In this document: piece after piece, positions 21,785-27,577 of the stretch
Position numbering within the stretch: position 1 is the first letter of the stretch
Layout: every line of letters starts with the position of its first letter
IMG/VR virus record: IMGVR_UViG_3300033049_000020
Location: 88,465-152,464 of that record
DNA: 64,000 bases
Reading direction: 5' to 3' (one strand)
DNA from: a virus
The notes under the pieces: model-generated
The model's database searches: none
Told to the model about the DNA's origin: nothing
What the model saw: the letters and a program-made list of their open reading frames with translations, nothing else
Made by a program: the position numbers and the translations under genes

Positions 21785-22132
21785 ATGGGACAATCAGAGA
21801 AACAACAATTATGGAAGAAGCAACACTACCAAGAGAACAAAGAATTTTATATTAATAAGCAACAAAAGAGGAGGAAAGAAATTAAAGAATTCATTGATTC
21901 CTTTAAAACGGAATGTGATGCATGTTATGAATATGATAAAGCGTGTTTGGACTTTCATCACCTAGATGGAGCTGATAAAGATGCGGCAGTATCTCAAGCA
22001 TTGGTAAATAAATGGGGCAATAAAAGGATTATAACAGAGATAGAAAAATGTGTTGTATTATGTTCTAACTGTCATCGTAAGTTACACGCTTATAATTTAA
22101 CAGTCGAAGAACTTAAAATTAGAATAGCATAA
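21785..22132 (+). CDS. HNH endonuclease
   Basis: The 115-residue protein has a basic helical N-terminus, then ECDACYEYDKACLDFHHLDG and CVVLCSNCHRKLHAY, a compact HNH nuclease with two CxxC pairs. It is probably a homing endonuclease inserted between tRNA-Ser and tRNA-Pro. It does not overlap a tRNA. Confidence 0.88.
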   Translation: MGQSEKQQLWKKQHYQENKEFYINKQQKRRKEIKEFIDSFKTECDACYEYDKACLDFHHLDGADKDAAVSQALVNKWGNKRIITEIEKCVVLCSNCHRKLHAYNLTVEELKIRIA

Positions 22133-22135
22133 TAA

Positions 22136-22181
22136 TATACGGCAATTAGTTGTCGTATTTGCCGCAGAAAATGCGGCAAAT
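22136..22181 (+). repeat. tandem hairpins after the HNH gene
   Basis: ATACGGCAA/TTGTCGTAT and ATTTGCCGC/GCGGCAAAT are adjacent hairpins sharing GGCAA-type arms. The absence of a T run argues for processing or antitermination rather than termination. Confidence 0.5.
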
Positions 22182-22184
22182 AAT

Positions 22185-22259
22185 CGGGGGGTTCCGCAGA
22201 TGGATATACGGACCTGCTTTGGAAGCAGGTGTTCGTGGGTTCGAATCCCACTCTCCCGA
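22185..22259 (+). tRNA. tRNA-Pro (TGG)
   Basis: Acceptor CGGGGGG/TCTCCCG with wobbles, D-arm CCG/CGG, anticodon arm CCTGC-TTTGGAA-GCAGG, T-arm GTGGG/CCCAC, A73. It is the second Pro gene, on the other side of an HNH gene. Confidence 0.85.
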
Positions 22260-22263
22260 CTAA

Positions 22264-22320
22264 AGGATGATTACAGCAAACAAAAACAATTTGACTCTTA
22301 ATCAAAAAAAATTCATCCTG
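22264..22320 (+). tRNA. armless tRNA-Lys-like RNA (CTT), 57 nt
   Basis: A perfect 7-bp acceptor AGGATGA/TCATCCT and a perfect anticodon arm TTTGA-CTCTTAA-TCAAA are present. In place of the D-arm is TTACAGCAAACAAAAACAA (19 nt), and in place of the variable region and T-arm is AAAAAT. The anticodon loop equals that of the full tRNA-Lys (CTT) at 25104. It resembles the armless tRNAs of some animal mitochondria; I know of no phage precedent. Confidence 0.5.
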
Positions 22321-22326
22321 TTATAT

Positions 22327-22412
22327 TGAGCGATATGCAAACTGGCAAGCAAACAGGTTTTGAACCTGTCGTGACGAAAGTCCAATTGTAGGTTCGAACC
22401 CTACTCGCTCAA
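22327..22412 (+). tRNA. tRNA-Gln-like (TTG) with class II variable arm
   Basis: Acceptor TGAGCGA/TCGCTCA, D-arm TGC/GCA, anticodon arm ACAGG-TTTTGAA-CCTGT, T-arm GTAGG/CCTAC, A73. The 18-nt variable region contains GAC-GAAA-GTC, which normal tRNA-Gln lacks. Confidence 0.75.
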
Positions 22413-22467
22413 CCGTTTACTTTTCTGTACTTTTTAAGTACATTATACAATAACAAAAAATGATACT

Positions 22468-22713
22468 ATGGAGAATATAGAGAAATTAATAACTGAATAT
22501 GAAACCAAATATGAAGAAGGTTTCACCGATGATGAAATCAAAAACATATTAGAGAATTATCCCAACATTAACATGGATAAGTTTAATGGTGCAATGATGG
22601 GAAATACGTGTGCAATGAGAGATGGGTTACTAGTAATGTATCCTTGTGATGTAAGAGCAGCATTGTATTGTGGAATGGAGAATCGAGATTTAAATATACA
22701 GGAATGGGATTAA
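22468..22713 (+). CDS. hypothetical protein between tRNAs
   Basis: An 81-residue acidic protein of unknown function with four Cys (residues 48, 60, 68 region), located between two tRNA-Gln genes. Confidence 0.65.
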   Translation: MENIEKLITEYETKYEEGFTDDEIKNILENYPNINMDKFNGAMMGNTCAMRDGLLVMYPCDVRAALYCGMENRDLNIQEWD

Positions 22714-22721
22714 ACGTATAT

Positions 22722-22792
22722 TGCCTTGTCGTCTAGCGGCAGGACCCTCCCCTTTGAAGGGAGTGACGGTGGTTCGAATCCATCCGAGGCAA
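22722..22792 (+). tRNA. tRNA-Gln (TTG)
   Basis: A canonical 71-nt tRNA: acceptor TGCCTTG/CGAGGCA, D-arm GTC/GAC, anticodon arm CTCCC-CTTTGAA-GGGAG, T-arm GGTGG/CCATC, A73. Confidence 0.92.
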
Positions 22793-22817
22793 CCCTTAAC
22801 TTTTTGGTCGCTTTACT

Positions 22818-22888
22818 CCAATTATAAAAATTGTACATGACCTAATTATAAAAATCGTACATGACCTAATTATAGATATTGTACGTCA
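22818..22888 (+). repeat. three tandem 23-24 bp repeats
   Basis: Units at 22818, 22841 and 22865 share CCTAATTATA...TGTAC(A/G)T(G/C)A. They lie between tRNA-Gln and tRNA-Tyr. They could be protein-binding iterons or a replication-related site; no further support. Confidence 0.65.
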
Positions 22889-22910
22889 CTTTAGAGATGA
22901 ATAAAAATAT

Positions 22911-22993
22911 CGGTTAGATGGTAAATTGGCTAAATCAGCAGACTGTAAATCTGTCGTCTTTCGACTATGTAGGTTCGATTCCTACCTGACCGA
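22911..22993 (+). tRNA. tRNA-Tyr (GTA)
   Basis: Acceptor CGGTTAG/CTGACCG, anticodon arm GCAGA-CTGTAAA-TCTGT, class II variable arm with CGTC...GACT, T-arm GTAGG/CCTAC, A73. Here the long variable arm is normal. Confidence 0.92.
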
Positions 22994-23006
22994 CCAAGCT
23001 AAGTTC

Positions 23007-23035
23007 ACACTATAATCGCAAAGAAGAGGAAGTGT
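23007..23035 (+). repeat. ACTATA-type hairpin, copy 1
   Basis: ACACT/AGTGT stem with TATAATCG and GAGGA inside, directly before a tRNA-Thr-like gene. Copies at 23123 and 24530. Confidence 0.5.
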
Positions 23036-23038
23036 AAT

Positions 23039-23112
23039 TGGGAATATGCTCAGGGTAAGTCAGACGGATTGTAACCCCGAACTGCATGGAGTTCGAGTCT
23101 CCTCATTCCCAC
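23039..23112 (+). tRNA. tRNA-Thr-like (TGT)
   Basis: Acceptor TGGGAAT/ATTCCCA and a T-arm around TTCGAGT are good. The anticodon stem CGG/CCG encloses ATTGTAACC, so TGT is likely but the stem is weak. It could be a second Tyr (GTA) reading. Confidence 0.5.
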
Positions 23113-23122
23113 AGCTTAGTTG

Positions 23123-23150
23123 GTACTATACTCGGTTGACGAGGAAGTAC
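23123..23150 (+). repeat. ACTATA-type hairpin, copy 2
   Basis: GTACT-ATA-CTCG-loop-CGAG-GA-AGTAC. With copies 1 and 3 it shares the internal-loop pattern ATA opposite GA, while the stem bases differ. Confidence 0.55.
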
Positions 23151-23224
23151 ATTGGTTGAAGTTATAATAAACCACCCTTCTTGAAAGGGAACCCATAAAG
23201 ATGGGTTATAAATAAAACTTAGAT

Positions 23225-23307
23225 GCTTGATTAGTATAACGGAGGGGAAACCCGTATTACCTTGGCTTTGTAACCCAAAAATATCAGTTCGATTCTGATA
23301 TCAAGCT
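23225..23307 (+). tRNA. tRNA-Thr (TGT) with D-loop hairpin insertion
   Basis: Acceptor GCTTGAT/ATCAAGC, anticodon arm TTGGC-TTTGTAA-CCCAA (one mismatch), T-arm ATCAG/CTGAT. The D-arm region is about 9 nt too long and contains a GGG-GAAA-CCC hairpin. Confidence 0.75.
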
Positions 23308-23379
23308 CTACATAGTGATTATTTGTGGTTGATGTATAACAATTAATCATTATCACTATACTTTTTGATGATAATGCTT

Positions 23380-23389
23380 ATATTTATTA
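23380..23389 (+). promoter_or_regulatory. ATATTTATTA motif upstream of HNH gene
   Basis: A near match to the decamer, 2 nt before the ATG at 23392, with CTTTTTGA upstream. Confidence 0.45.
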
Positions 23390-23391
23390 TT

Positions 23392-23892
23392 ATGGAAGCT
23401 AAAATATGTAAAAATTGTGGTGAGGAAATCAAAGGTAGAGGCATTAAGTTCTGCTCTCAAACCTGTAATGGTATCTACAACAATAAAGATAGGATTAAGA
23501 AGGTAGAACGAGAATGTAATAATTGTGGTGTAGTAACAACTAATAAATTTTATTGTACGCCAGAGTGTAATCAAAAACATAAAACTCAATTAAGGTTTGA
23601 CCAGATTGAGAATGGTGACATTACATTAGATTTTAGGCAGTATAAAAAATACCTAATTAATAAACATGGTGCTAAATGCATGAGATGTGGTTGGTGTGAG
23701 GTTAATCCGACATCTGGTAATGTGCCTATAGAGTTGGAACATAAAGATGGTGACTCAAGTAATAATTCATTAGGTAATCTTGAATTACTTTGTCCTAACC
23801 ACCATTCACTAACACCAACGTATAAAGCGTTGAATAAAGGTAACGGTAGACATAAAAGGATGGAACGTTACAAAGAAGGTAAAAGTTATTAA
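23392..23892 (+). CDS. HNH homing endonuclease
   Basis: The 166-residue protein has an N-terminal zinc finger (CKNCGEE...CSQTC, CNNCG...CTPEC) and a C-terminal HNH domain with CMRCGWCEV, ELEHKDGDSSNN and LELLCPNHH. It lies between the Thr and Gly tRNAs. The start at 23392 follows the ATATTTATA-type motif and gives a zinc finger at the very N-terminus as in the relatives here. Confidence 0.9.
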   Translation: MEAKICKNCGEEIKGRGIKFCSQTCNGIYNNKDRIKKVERECNNCGVVTTNKFYCTPECNQKHKTQLRFDQIENGDITLDFRQYKKYLINKHGAKCMRCGWCEVNPTSGNVPIELEHKDGDSSNNSLGNLELLCPNHHSLTPTYKALNKGNGRHKRMERYKEGKSY

Positions 23893-23902
23893 ATTAATAG
23901 TT

Positions 23903-24106
23903 ATGGAAGAGACAATAATCGATGGTAGAGAAGCCATCATAACAAGAGGAGAGGGGTTAGTGGTCATAGCATCCAAAGGTAAAGGTGGTGCTGTAATATC
24001 TGATGAGAATGAAGATGTTGCTAAGGAGAAGTTTTCTGAAGCGATGAATTTGGCTGAGTCAGTTTACAAACTAATCTTTTTTGAAAAACATGGGAAATTC
24101 CCATAA
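23903..24106 (+). CDS. small hypothetical protein
   Basis: A 67-residue protein with a beta-type first half and helical second half, unrecognised. It lies between the HNH gene and tRNA-Gly. Confidence 0.6.
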   Translation: MEETIIDGREAIITRGEGLVVIASKGKGGAVISDENEDVAKEKFSEAMNLAESVYKLIFFEKHGKFP

Positions 24107-24112
24107 ACATAA

Positions 24113-24186
24113 GCGAGTAACGCATAAGTGGTGGTGCGCCAGCCTTCCAAGCTGGAATAGAGTCGGTTCGATACCGTCTACTCGCT
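24113..24186 (+). tRNA. tRNA-Gly (TCC)
   Basis: Acceptor GCGAGTA/TACTCGC, D-arm GCA.../TGC, anticodon arm CCAGC-CTTCCAA-GCTGG, T-arm with loop TTCGATA. T73. Confidence 0.82.
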
Positions 24187-24226
24187 CACGGACATATCGG
24201 ACTGTCCAATAAAATGTCCGATAAAT

Positions 24227-24297
24227 GCAGTATAGGTGTTACGGTAGCACATCTGGCTTCCACCCAGAAGGCGAGATTTCGACTATCTCATACTGCA
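24227..24297 (+). tRNA. tRNA-Gly (TCC)
   Basis: A canonical 71-nt tRNA: acceptor GCAGTAT/ATACTGC, D-arm GTG/CAC, anticodon arm TCTGG-CTTCCAC-CCAGA, T-arm GAGAT/ATCTC, A73. Confidence 0.92.
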
Positions 24298-24437
24298 CAA
24301 AAGTAAGTATAGTAGCAATAACACAAAGCGCTTGTGTTATGTACCTTGCAGTGGGTGACCACAAGGAGAAGTACGTTTCGAGTAATTAACGGGATGGAAT
24401 TGGGCTAATCAGGCGAATAAACTTCTCTTACTTTTAA
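24298..24437 (+). ncRNA. structured RNA between tRNAs
   Basis: About 140 nt closed by AAGTAAG/CTTACTT, containing an ATAACACAA/TTGTGTTAT hairpin and CCTTG/CAAGG around GTGG-GTGA-CCAC. No ORF. It could be a novel small RNA or an elaborated spacer. Confidence 0.5.
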
Positions 24438-24442
24438 TAATT

Positions 24443-24517
24443 CCATCGGTAGCAAATGTGGATAAGCAACTGGTTTTTACCCAGAATGGAAGACGGGTTC
24501 GACTCCCTCTTGGGGCA
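24443..24517 (+). tRNA. tRNA-Lys-like (TTT), defective acceptor
   Basis: The 5' half is nearly identical to the intact tRNA-Lys at 24557, with anticodon arm CTGG-TTTTTAC-CCAG context. The 3' half (TTGGGGCA) does not complement the 5' CCATCGG, so it is likely a pseudogene or needs repair. Confidence 0.5.
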
Positions 24518-24529
24518 CTGGATTAGTTA

Positions 24530-24552
24530 GCACTATACTCGAAAGGAAGTGC
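24530..24552 (+). repeat. ACTATA-type hairpin, copy 3
   Basis: GCACT-ATACTCGAAAGGA-AGTGC, the shortest of the three related hairpins, immediately before tRNA-Lys. Confidence 0.5.
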
Positions 24553-24556
24553 AAAA

Positions 24557-24630
24557 CCATCGGTAGCAAATGTGGATAAGCGTTCGGTTTTTACCCGAAG
24601 TAGGAGTGGGTTCGACACCCACCCGATGGA
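24557..24630 (+). tRNA. tRNA-Lys (TTT)
   Basis: Acceptor CCATCGG/CCGATGG, anticodon arm TTCGG-TTTTTAC-CCGAA, T-arm GTGGG/CCCAC, A73. A U34-containing MnmA-type substrate. Confidence 0.92.
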
Positions 24631-24635
24631 CAAAT

Positions 24636-24707
24636 GGCTCTATAGTATAAGCGGCAATACACTAGTCTTGTAAACTTGAGTTCTGGCATCGATTGCCAGT
24701 AGAGCCT
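24636..24707 (+). tRNA. tRNA-Thr (TGT) with A-type T-loop
   Basis: Acceptor GGCTCTA/TAGAGCC, D-arm GTA/TAC, anticodon arm CTAGT-CTTGTAA-ACTTG (one T-T mismatch), T-arm CTGGC-ATCGATT-GCCAG. The T-loop begins with A, as in the tRNA-Ala at 5446. Confidence 0.8.
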
Positions 24708-24713
24708 CAATAT

Positions 24714-24783
24714 GCGATTATAGTTTAATTCAGAATACCAACCATCTAGGTTGGAGATGTTGGTGGAAACCCAGCTAATCGCT
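24714..24783 (+). tRNA. tRNA-Arg-like (TCT), atypical loops
   Basis: Acceptor GCGATTA/TAATCGC, anticodon arm CCAAC-CATCTAG-GTTGG (A instead of T at position 33), T-arm GTTGG-TGGAAAC-CCAGC with TG in place of TT. Confidence 0.6.
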
Positions 24784-24788
24784 CATAT

Positions 24789-24876
24789 GACTCCATAGTT
24801 CAATTGGTTATCCCGAAAGGGTGTAGAATAGTTGCCTTTTAAGCTTCGGATTTGGGTTCGAGTCCCAATGGAGTCA
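24789..24876 (+). tRNA. tRNA-Lys (TTT) with D-loop hairpin insertion
   Basis: Acceptor GACTCCA/TGGAGTC, T-arm TTGGG/CCCAA, A73. The D-loop carries an extra CCC-GAAA-GGG hairpin. The anticodon loop CTTTTAA is correct but its stem has two T-T mismatches. Confidence 0.7.
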
Positions 24877-24989
24877 CACAAGTTTGTACGTTTGTGCTGT
24901 AAAACGTACTTATCATGATGAATTCATGTGCAACTGGGTAACAGGTTAACCACTCTCCTGTCCTAATGTTAAAGACTAAAAGTGGATAT
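24877..24989 (+). other. spacer with hairpin, possible RNA remnant
   Basis: It contains GTACGTTT/AAACGTAC and some tRNA-like fragments (GTGCAACTGGGTAACAGG) but no complete tRNA or ORF. Confidence 0.35.
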
Positions 24990-25064
24990 GCGAATGTAGC
25001 TCAGTTGGTTTAGAGCGTCTGGTTGCCAATCAGAAGGTCGTGAGTTCGAATCTCATCTTTCGCT
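24990..25064 (+). tRNA. tRNA-Gly (GCC)
   Basis: Acceptor GCGAATG/CTTTCGC (one mismatch), D-arm GCTC/GAGC, anticodon arm TCTGG-TTGCCAA-TCAGA, T-arm TGAG/CTCA, T73. Confidence 0.85.
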
Positions 25065-25103
25065 CTCTTGACTTTTTGGTACTTCCCACCTCCCCAACAA
25101 TAA

Positions 25104-25177
25104 CCATCGATAGCAAATGCGGATATGCACTTGACTCTTAATCAAGACGGGAAAGGGTTCGACTCCCTTACGGTGGA
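25104..25177 (+). tRNA. tRNA-Lys (CTT)
   Basis: Acceptor CCATCGA/ACGGTGG (one mismatch), anticodon arm CTTGA-CTCTTAA-TCAAG, T-arm AAGGG/CCCTT, A73. It shares its anticodon loop with the armless RNA at 22264. Confidence 0.87.
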
Positions 25178-25200
25178 CTAACATTAAAATCAACATTATT

Positions 25201-25875
25201 ATGGAAGATGAATCGTATTACGTCTCTGACGTAACAGGTAATAAGTACCCCAAAGATGAGTATCATAATCATGGTTGGGGTGGGATTAAGTACAATTTTA
25301 AGGATTTACCTCATGATGAATATCCTTATTCAGTAGTAGAACCAAACATCAAAAGCGATGAGGAGTTACTGGTTGAATATATGCGAGAGGTCTTTAGTAT
25401 CCTTAAGGAACGAGAAGTGCCGAGTAAGTATGATAAAGAGTATGATGCTAGACTATACAAAGCTCTGGCTAATTGGAACATTCACGTAATACCTCACGCC
25501 TTTAAGGAGCGTGGATTGAGAGAAGAGGATGTTGCGATAATATTACCGTCAGCACGATTAAGAGAGCTGGCAGAATACGTTGAATTCACAAATTTAATTG
25601 ATTTTACCACGGGAAAGAAGGTATTGGGCGAAATGCTTGATAGTAATGAAGACGCTTGGACGGTAATGGAAAGAATGGATTTATTATACAAGGCCGAAGG
25701 TTCGGCAGTAGAAGATGCTGTTGACGCAGTATTAGCTAAATATCCAGATAAAATTATTGCCTACAAAGGTGGAAAGAAAGGTTTATTTGGAATGTTTGTT
25801 GGTGAGATAATGCGAAGCATTAAGGGTGTTAATGGGAAAGAAGTAAGTGATATATTAACCGAAAAATTAAAATAA
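25201..25875 (+). CDS. protein with GatB/YqeY-type tRNA-binding tail
   Basis: The 224-residue protein has an unrecognised acidic N-terminal 60 residues. The rest reads like the C-terminal domain of GatB: LREEDVAIILPSARLRELAE, FTTGKKVLGEMLDSNEDAW, VDAVLAKYPDKIIAYKGG and LFGMFVGEIMRSIKG. In GatCAB this domain binds the tRNA elbow during Glu-tRNA(Gln) amidation. There is no catalytic GatB core, so it probably acts as a tRNA-binding protein. It directly follows the tRNA cluster; a YqeY relative is at 49993. Confidence 0.78.
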   Translation: MEDESYYVSDVTGNKYPKDEYHNHGWGGIKYNFKDLPHDEYPYSVVEPNIKSDEELLVEYMREVFSILKEREVPSKYDKEYDARLYKALANWNIHVIPHAFKERGLREEDVAIILPSARLRELAEYVEFTNLIDFTTGKKVLGEMLDSNEDAWTVMERMDLLYKAEGSAVEDAVDAVLAKYPDKIIAYKGGKKGLFGMFVGEIMRSIKGVNGKEVSDILTEKLK

Positions 25876-26171
25876 TGATGGAACGAATAGATTTTCCAAC
25901 ATCTGGAATGCACATCAACGACTATTTAACGTCAGTTGAACGTGAAGTATCTGAATACTACTCAGATTCTATTCGTAGAATTTGGGTAAGCTATGCTAGA
26001 ATCAGCAAAGGACGTGGAGAGTATAGGCTACAAGTGACTGTATTTCCAAATGGAGTTGACTCCCCATATAGGATTATCACTGGAGAGGTTGATACTCAAT
26101 TGACTCTAGAGGGAGTCTGCGAAATGATTGATGGAGCACTTAAGGCCATCAATAATGCCTCCATGGTATAA
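25875..26171 (+). CDS. hypothetical protein whose stop lies in tRNA-Thr
   Basis: A 98-residue protein of unknown function, coupled to the GatB-tail gene (1-nt overlap). Its final codons (ASMV) and stop are encoded by the 5' part of the tRNA-Thr starting at 26157. Confidence 0.7.
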   Translation: MMERIDFPTSGMHINDYLTSVEREVSEYYSDSIRRIWVSYARISKGRGEYRLQVTVFPNGVDSPYRIITGEVDTQLTLEGVCEMIDGALKAINNASMV

Positions 26172-26228
26172 AGGTTATTACGTGCCCTTGGTAAGGGTAA
26201 AATTCCGATTCAATTTCGGGTGGAGGCT
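26157..26228 (+). tRNA. tRNA-Thr (GGT)
   Basis: A canonical 72-nt tRNA: acceptor GCCTCCA/TGGAGGC, D-arm GTA/TAC, anticodon arm TGCCC-TTGGTAA-GGGTA, T-arm TCCGA-TTCAATT-TCGGG, T73. It overlaps the end of the preceding protein gene by 15 nt. Confidence 0.87.
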
Positions 26229-26242
26229 CCCTGAACTTTTTA

Positions 26243-26274
26243 TTTGTACATGTCAAATATTATGCGTATCTTTG
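26243..26274 (+). promoter_or_regulatory. Bacteroidota-type promoter, leaderless gene
   Basis: TTTG, spacer with CATGTCAAATA, TATCTTTG, 4 nt to the ATG at 26279. Confidence 0.8.
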
Positions 26275-26278
26275 TCTT

Positions 26279-26959
26279 ATGGATAAGTATGTAAAGGTAA
26301 AGTTCAATGGTAAGGTAACACCTTATTTACTTTACGTAGATGAGAATTACGTATGGACAGATGAGCAGGTAAAGTCGGAAAACGCTAAAACAGTTGAATT
26401 AGCTAAAATGGCTTTCCTTGACCACGGAGTACCATTAATACCTTTGGATTCAATATCAGATGTCTTGAGCCTTAAAGCGGCCTACACAACACCAACCAAA
26501 GATGTAGTATTACTCATTTATGAGGGTGGAAATTTCATGACACTATTACCATCTATGGAGATAGTAAAGGAACAATACTCTGAGTATTACCCAATAGAAG
26601 AAGGTTTTGCGGTTATATGTGAAAATGACCCATTCGATAAAAACGTGAGTATGACGGACTACATATTTGAGAGGATGTGCAAGGATAACTCAATAGTTGG
26701 GTATCATTATCTGTTCAGCTTCAGGAATAGATTAGAATCGGAATTGATTAAAGCATTTTCTGAAGCACCAGCGATACTATTCAATAGTTCGTATGTGGAT
26801 GTGGATTGGTGGGAATTAATGCTGAGGTGTATAATAAAGTCTAAAACCAAGGCTAAAGTCATCGGTAAGAAAAAAACTCACCCAAAAATGGTGGAGAGAC
26901 AGGATAAGTATCTTGAATTAGCCAATAAGTTTGGGGTTGAAATATCGATGATGCTATAA
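26279..26959 (+). CDS. hypothetical protein
   Basis: A 226-residue soluble protein with no recognised family. The last 35 residues are Lys-rich (KSKTKAKVIGKKKTHPK). A monocistronic leaderless unit with its own promoter. Confidence 0.8.
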   Translation: MDKYVKVKFNGKVTPYLLYVDENYVWTDEQVKSENAKTVELAKMAFLDHGVPLIPLDSISDVLSLKAAYTTPTKDVVLLIYEGGNFMTLLPSMEIVKEQYSEYYPIEEGFAVICENDPFDKNVSMTDYIFERMCKDNSIVGYHYLFSFRNRLESELIKAFSEAPAILFNSSYVDVDWWELMLRCIIKSKTKAKVIGKKKTHPKMVERQDKYLELANKFGVEISMML

Positions 26960-26991
26960 TTTGCATATGTCAAATATTTTATGTATCTTTG
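26960..26991 (+). promoter_or_regulatory. Bacteroidota-type promoter
   Basis: TTTGCATATGTCAAATA and TATCTTTG, the most typical form of the extended promoter here; 7 nt to the ATG at 26999. Confidence 0.8.
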
Positions 26992-26998
26992 TTCTATT

Positions 26999-27520
26999 AT
27001 GAGTAAAGAAGACAAATTCAATCCAGAGAGACTATTACGTAGTCTAGGCTTCACTAGTGTAAGTAAGGATGAAGACGGAAATTCTAAACCTAGCGATTGG
27101 GGTAGTAGTCGTTTCTACAATCATCCTCTAGGTTATCGTGTAGATATCACTTACGATGACAATACGACTAGGAAGCCTGATAATGTCCTTTACTACATGT
27201 TCAGGGATAACCAACATAGAGAAGTGGTTGAGGATTACAATAAATCATACGGACAGCATAGAACGTCAACGGAGTTTGCTAACGCTCTACACGACTTCAA
27301 TAAAGAACTCAAAGAATTTTACAAAGACAAATTAGAGGCTAATCCACTATTAAAAAAGTATGTAACAACCTTCGAATACGTAGGCTGCTCAGGATTTCAC
27401 CCTTCTCACTTTGGAACAAGGACTAAAGGTCATTTAAGTATGGACTGGTGGTTAGAAACATTCAAAAACTTAGAGTGGGATGTGGACATGATGAAAGAAG
27501 CAAAAGAAAAATCAGAATAA
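26999..27520 (+). CDS. hypothetical protein
   Basis: A 173-residue charged protein, unrecognised, with a possible helical C-terminal half. The ATG at 26999 is chosen because the upstream in-frame codons lie in the -7 box. Confidence 0.78.
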   Translation: MSKEDKFNPERLLRSLGFTSVSKDEDGNSKPSDWGSSRFYNHPLGYRVDITYDDNTTRKPDNVLYYMFRDNQHREVVEDYNKSYGQHRTSTEFANALHDFNKELKEFYKDKLEANPLLKKYVTTFEYVGCSGFHPSHFGTRTKGHLSMDWWLETFKNLEWDVDMMKEAKEKSE

Positions 27521-27521
27521 A

Positions 27522-27553
27522 TTTGCATAGCTCGAATATTTTTCGTATCTTTG
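27522..27553 (+). promoter_or_regulatory. Bacteroidota-type promoter
   Basis: TTTGCATAGCTCGAATA and TATCTTTG, with a 24-nt A-rich leader before the ATG at 27578. It starts the operon that includes bL12. Confidence 0.75.
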
Positions 27554-27577
27554 TAATCTAATCAAAACAAAAAACGT

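Noticed and set aside
22818-22888. CRISPR array
   Set aside because: The units are contiguous with no spacers and there are no cas genes.
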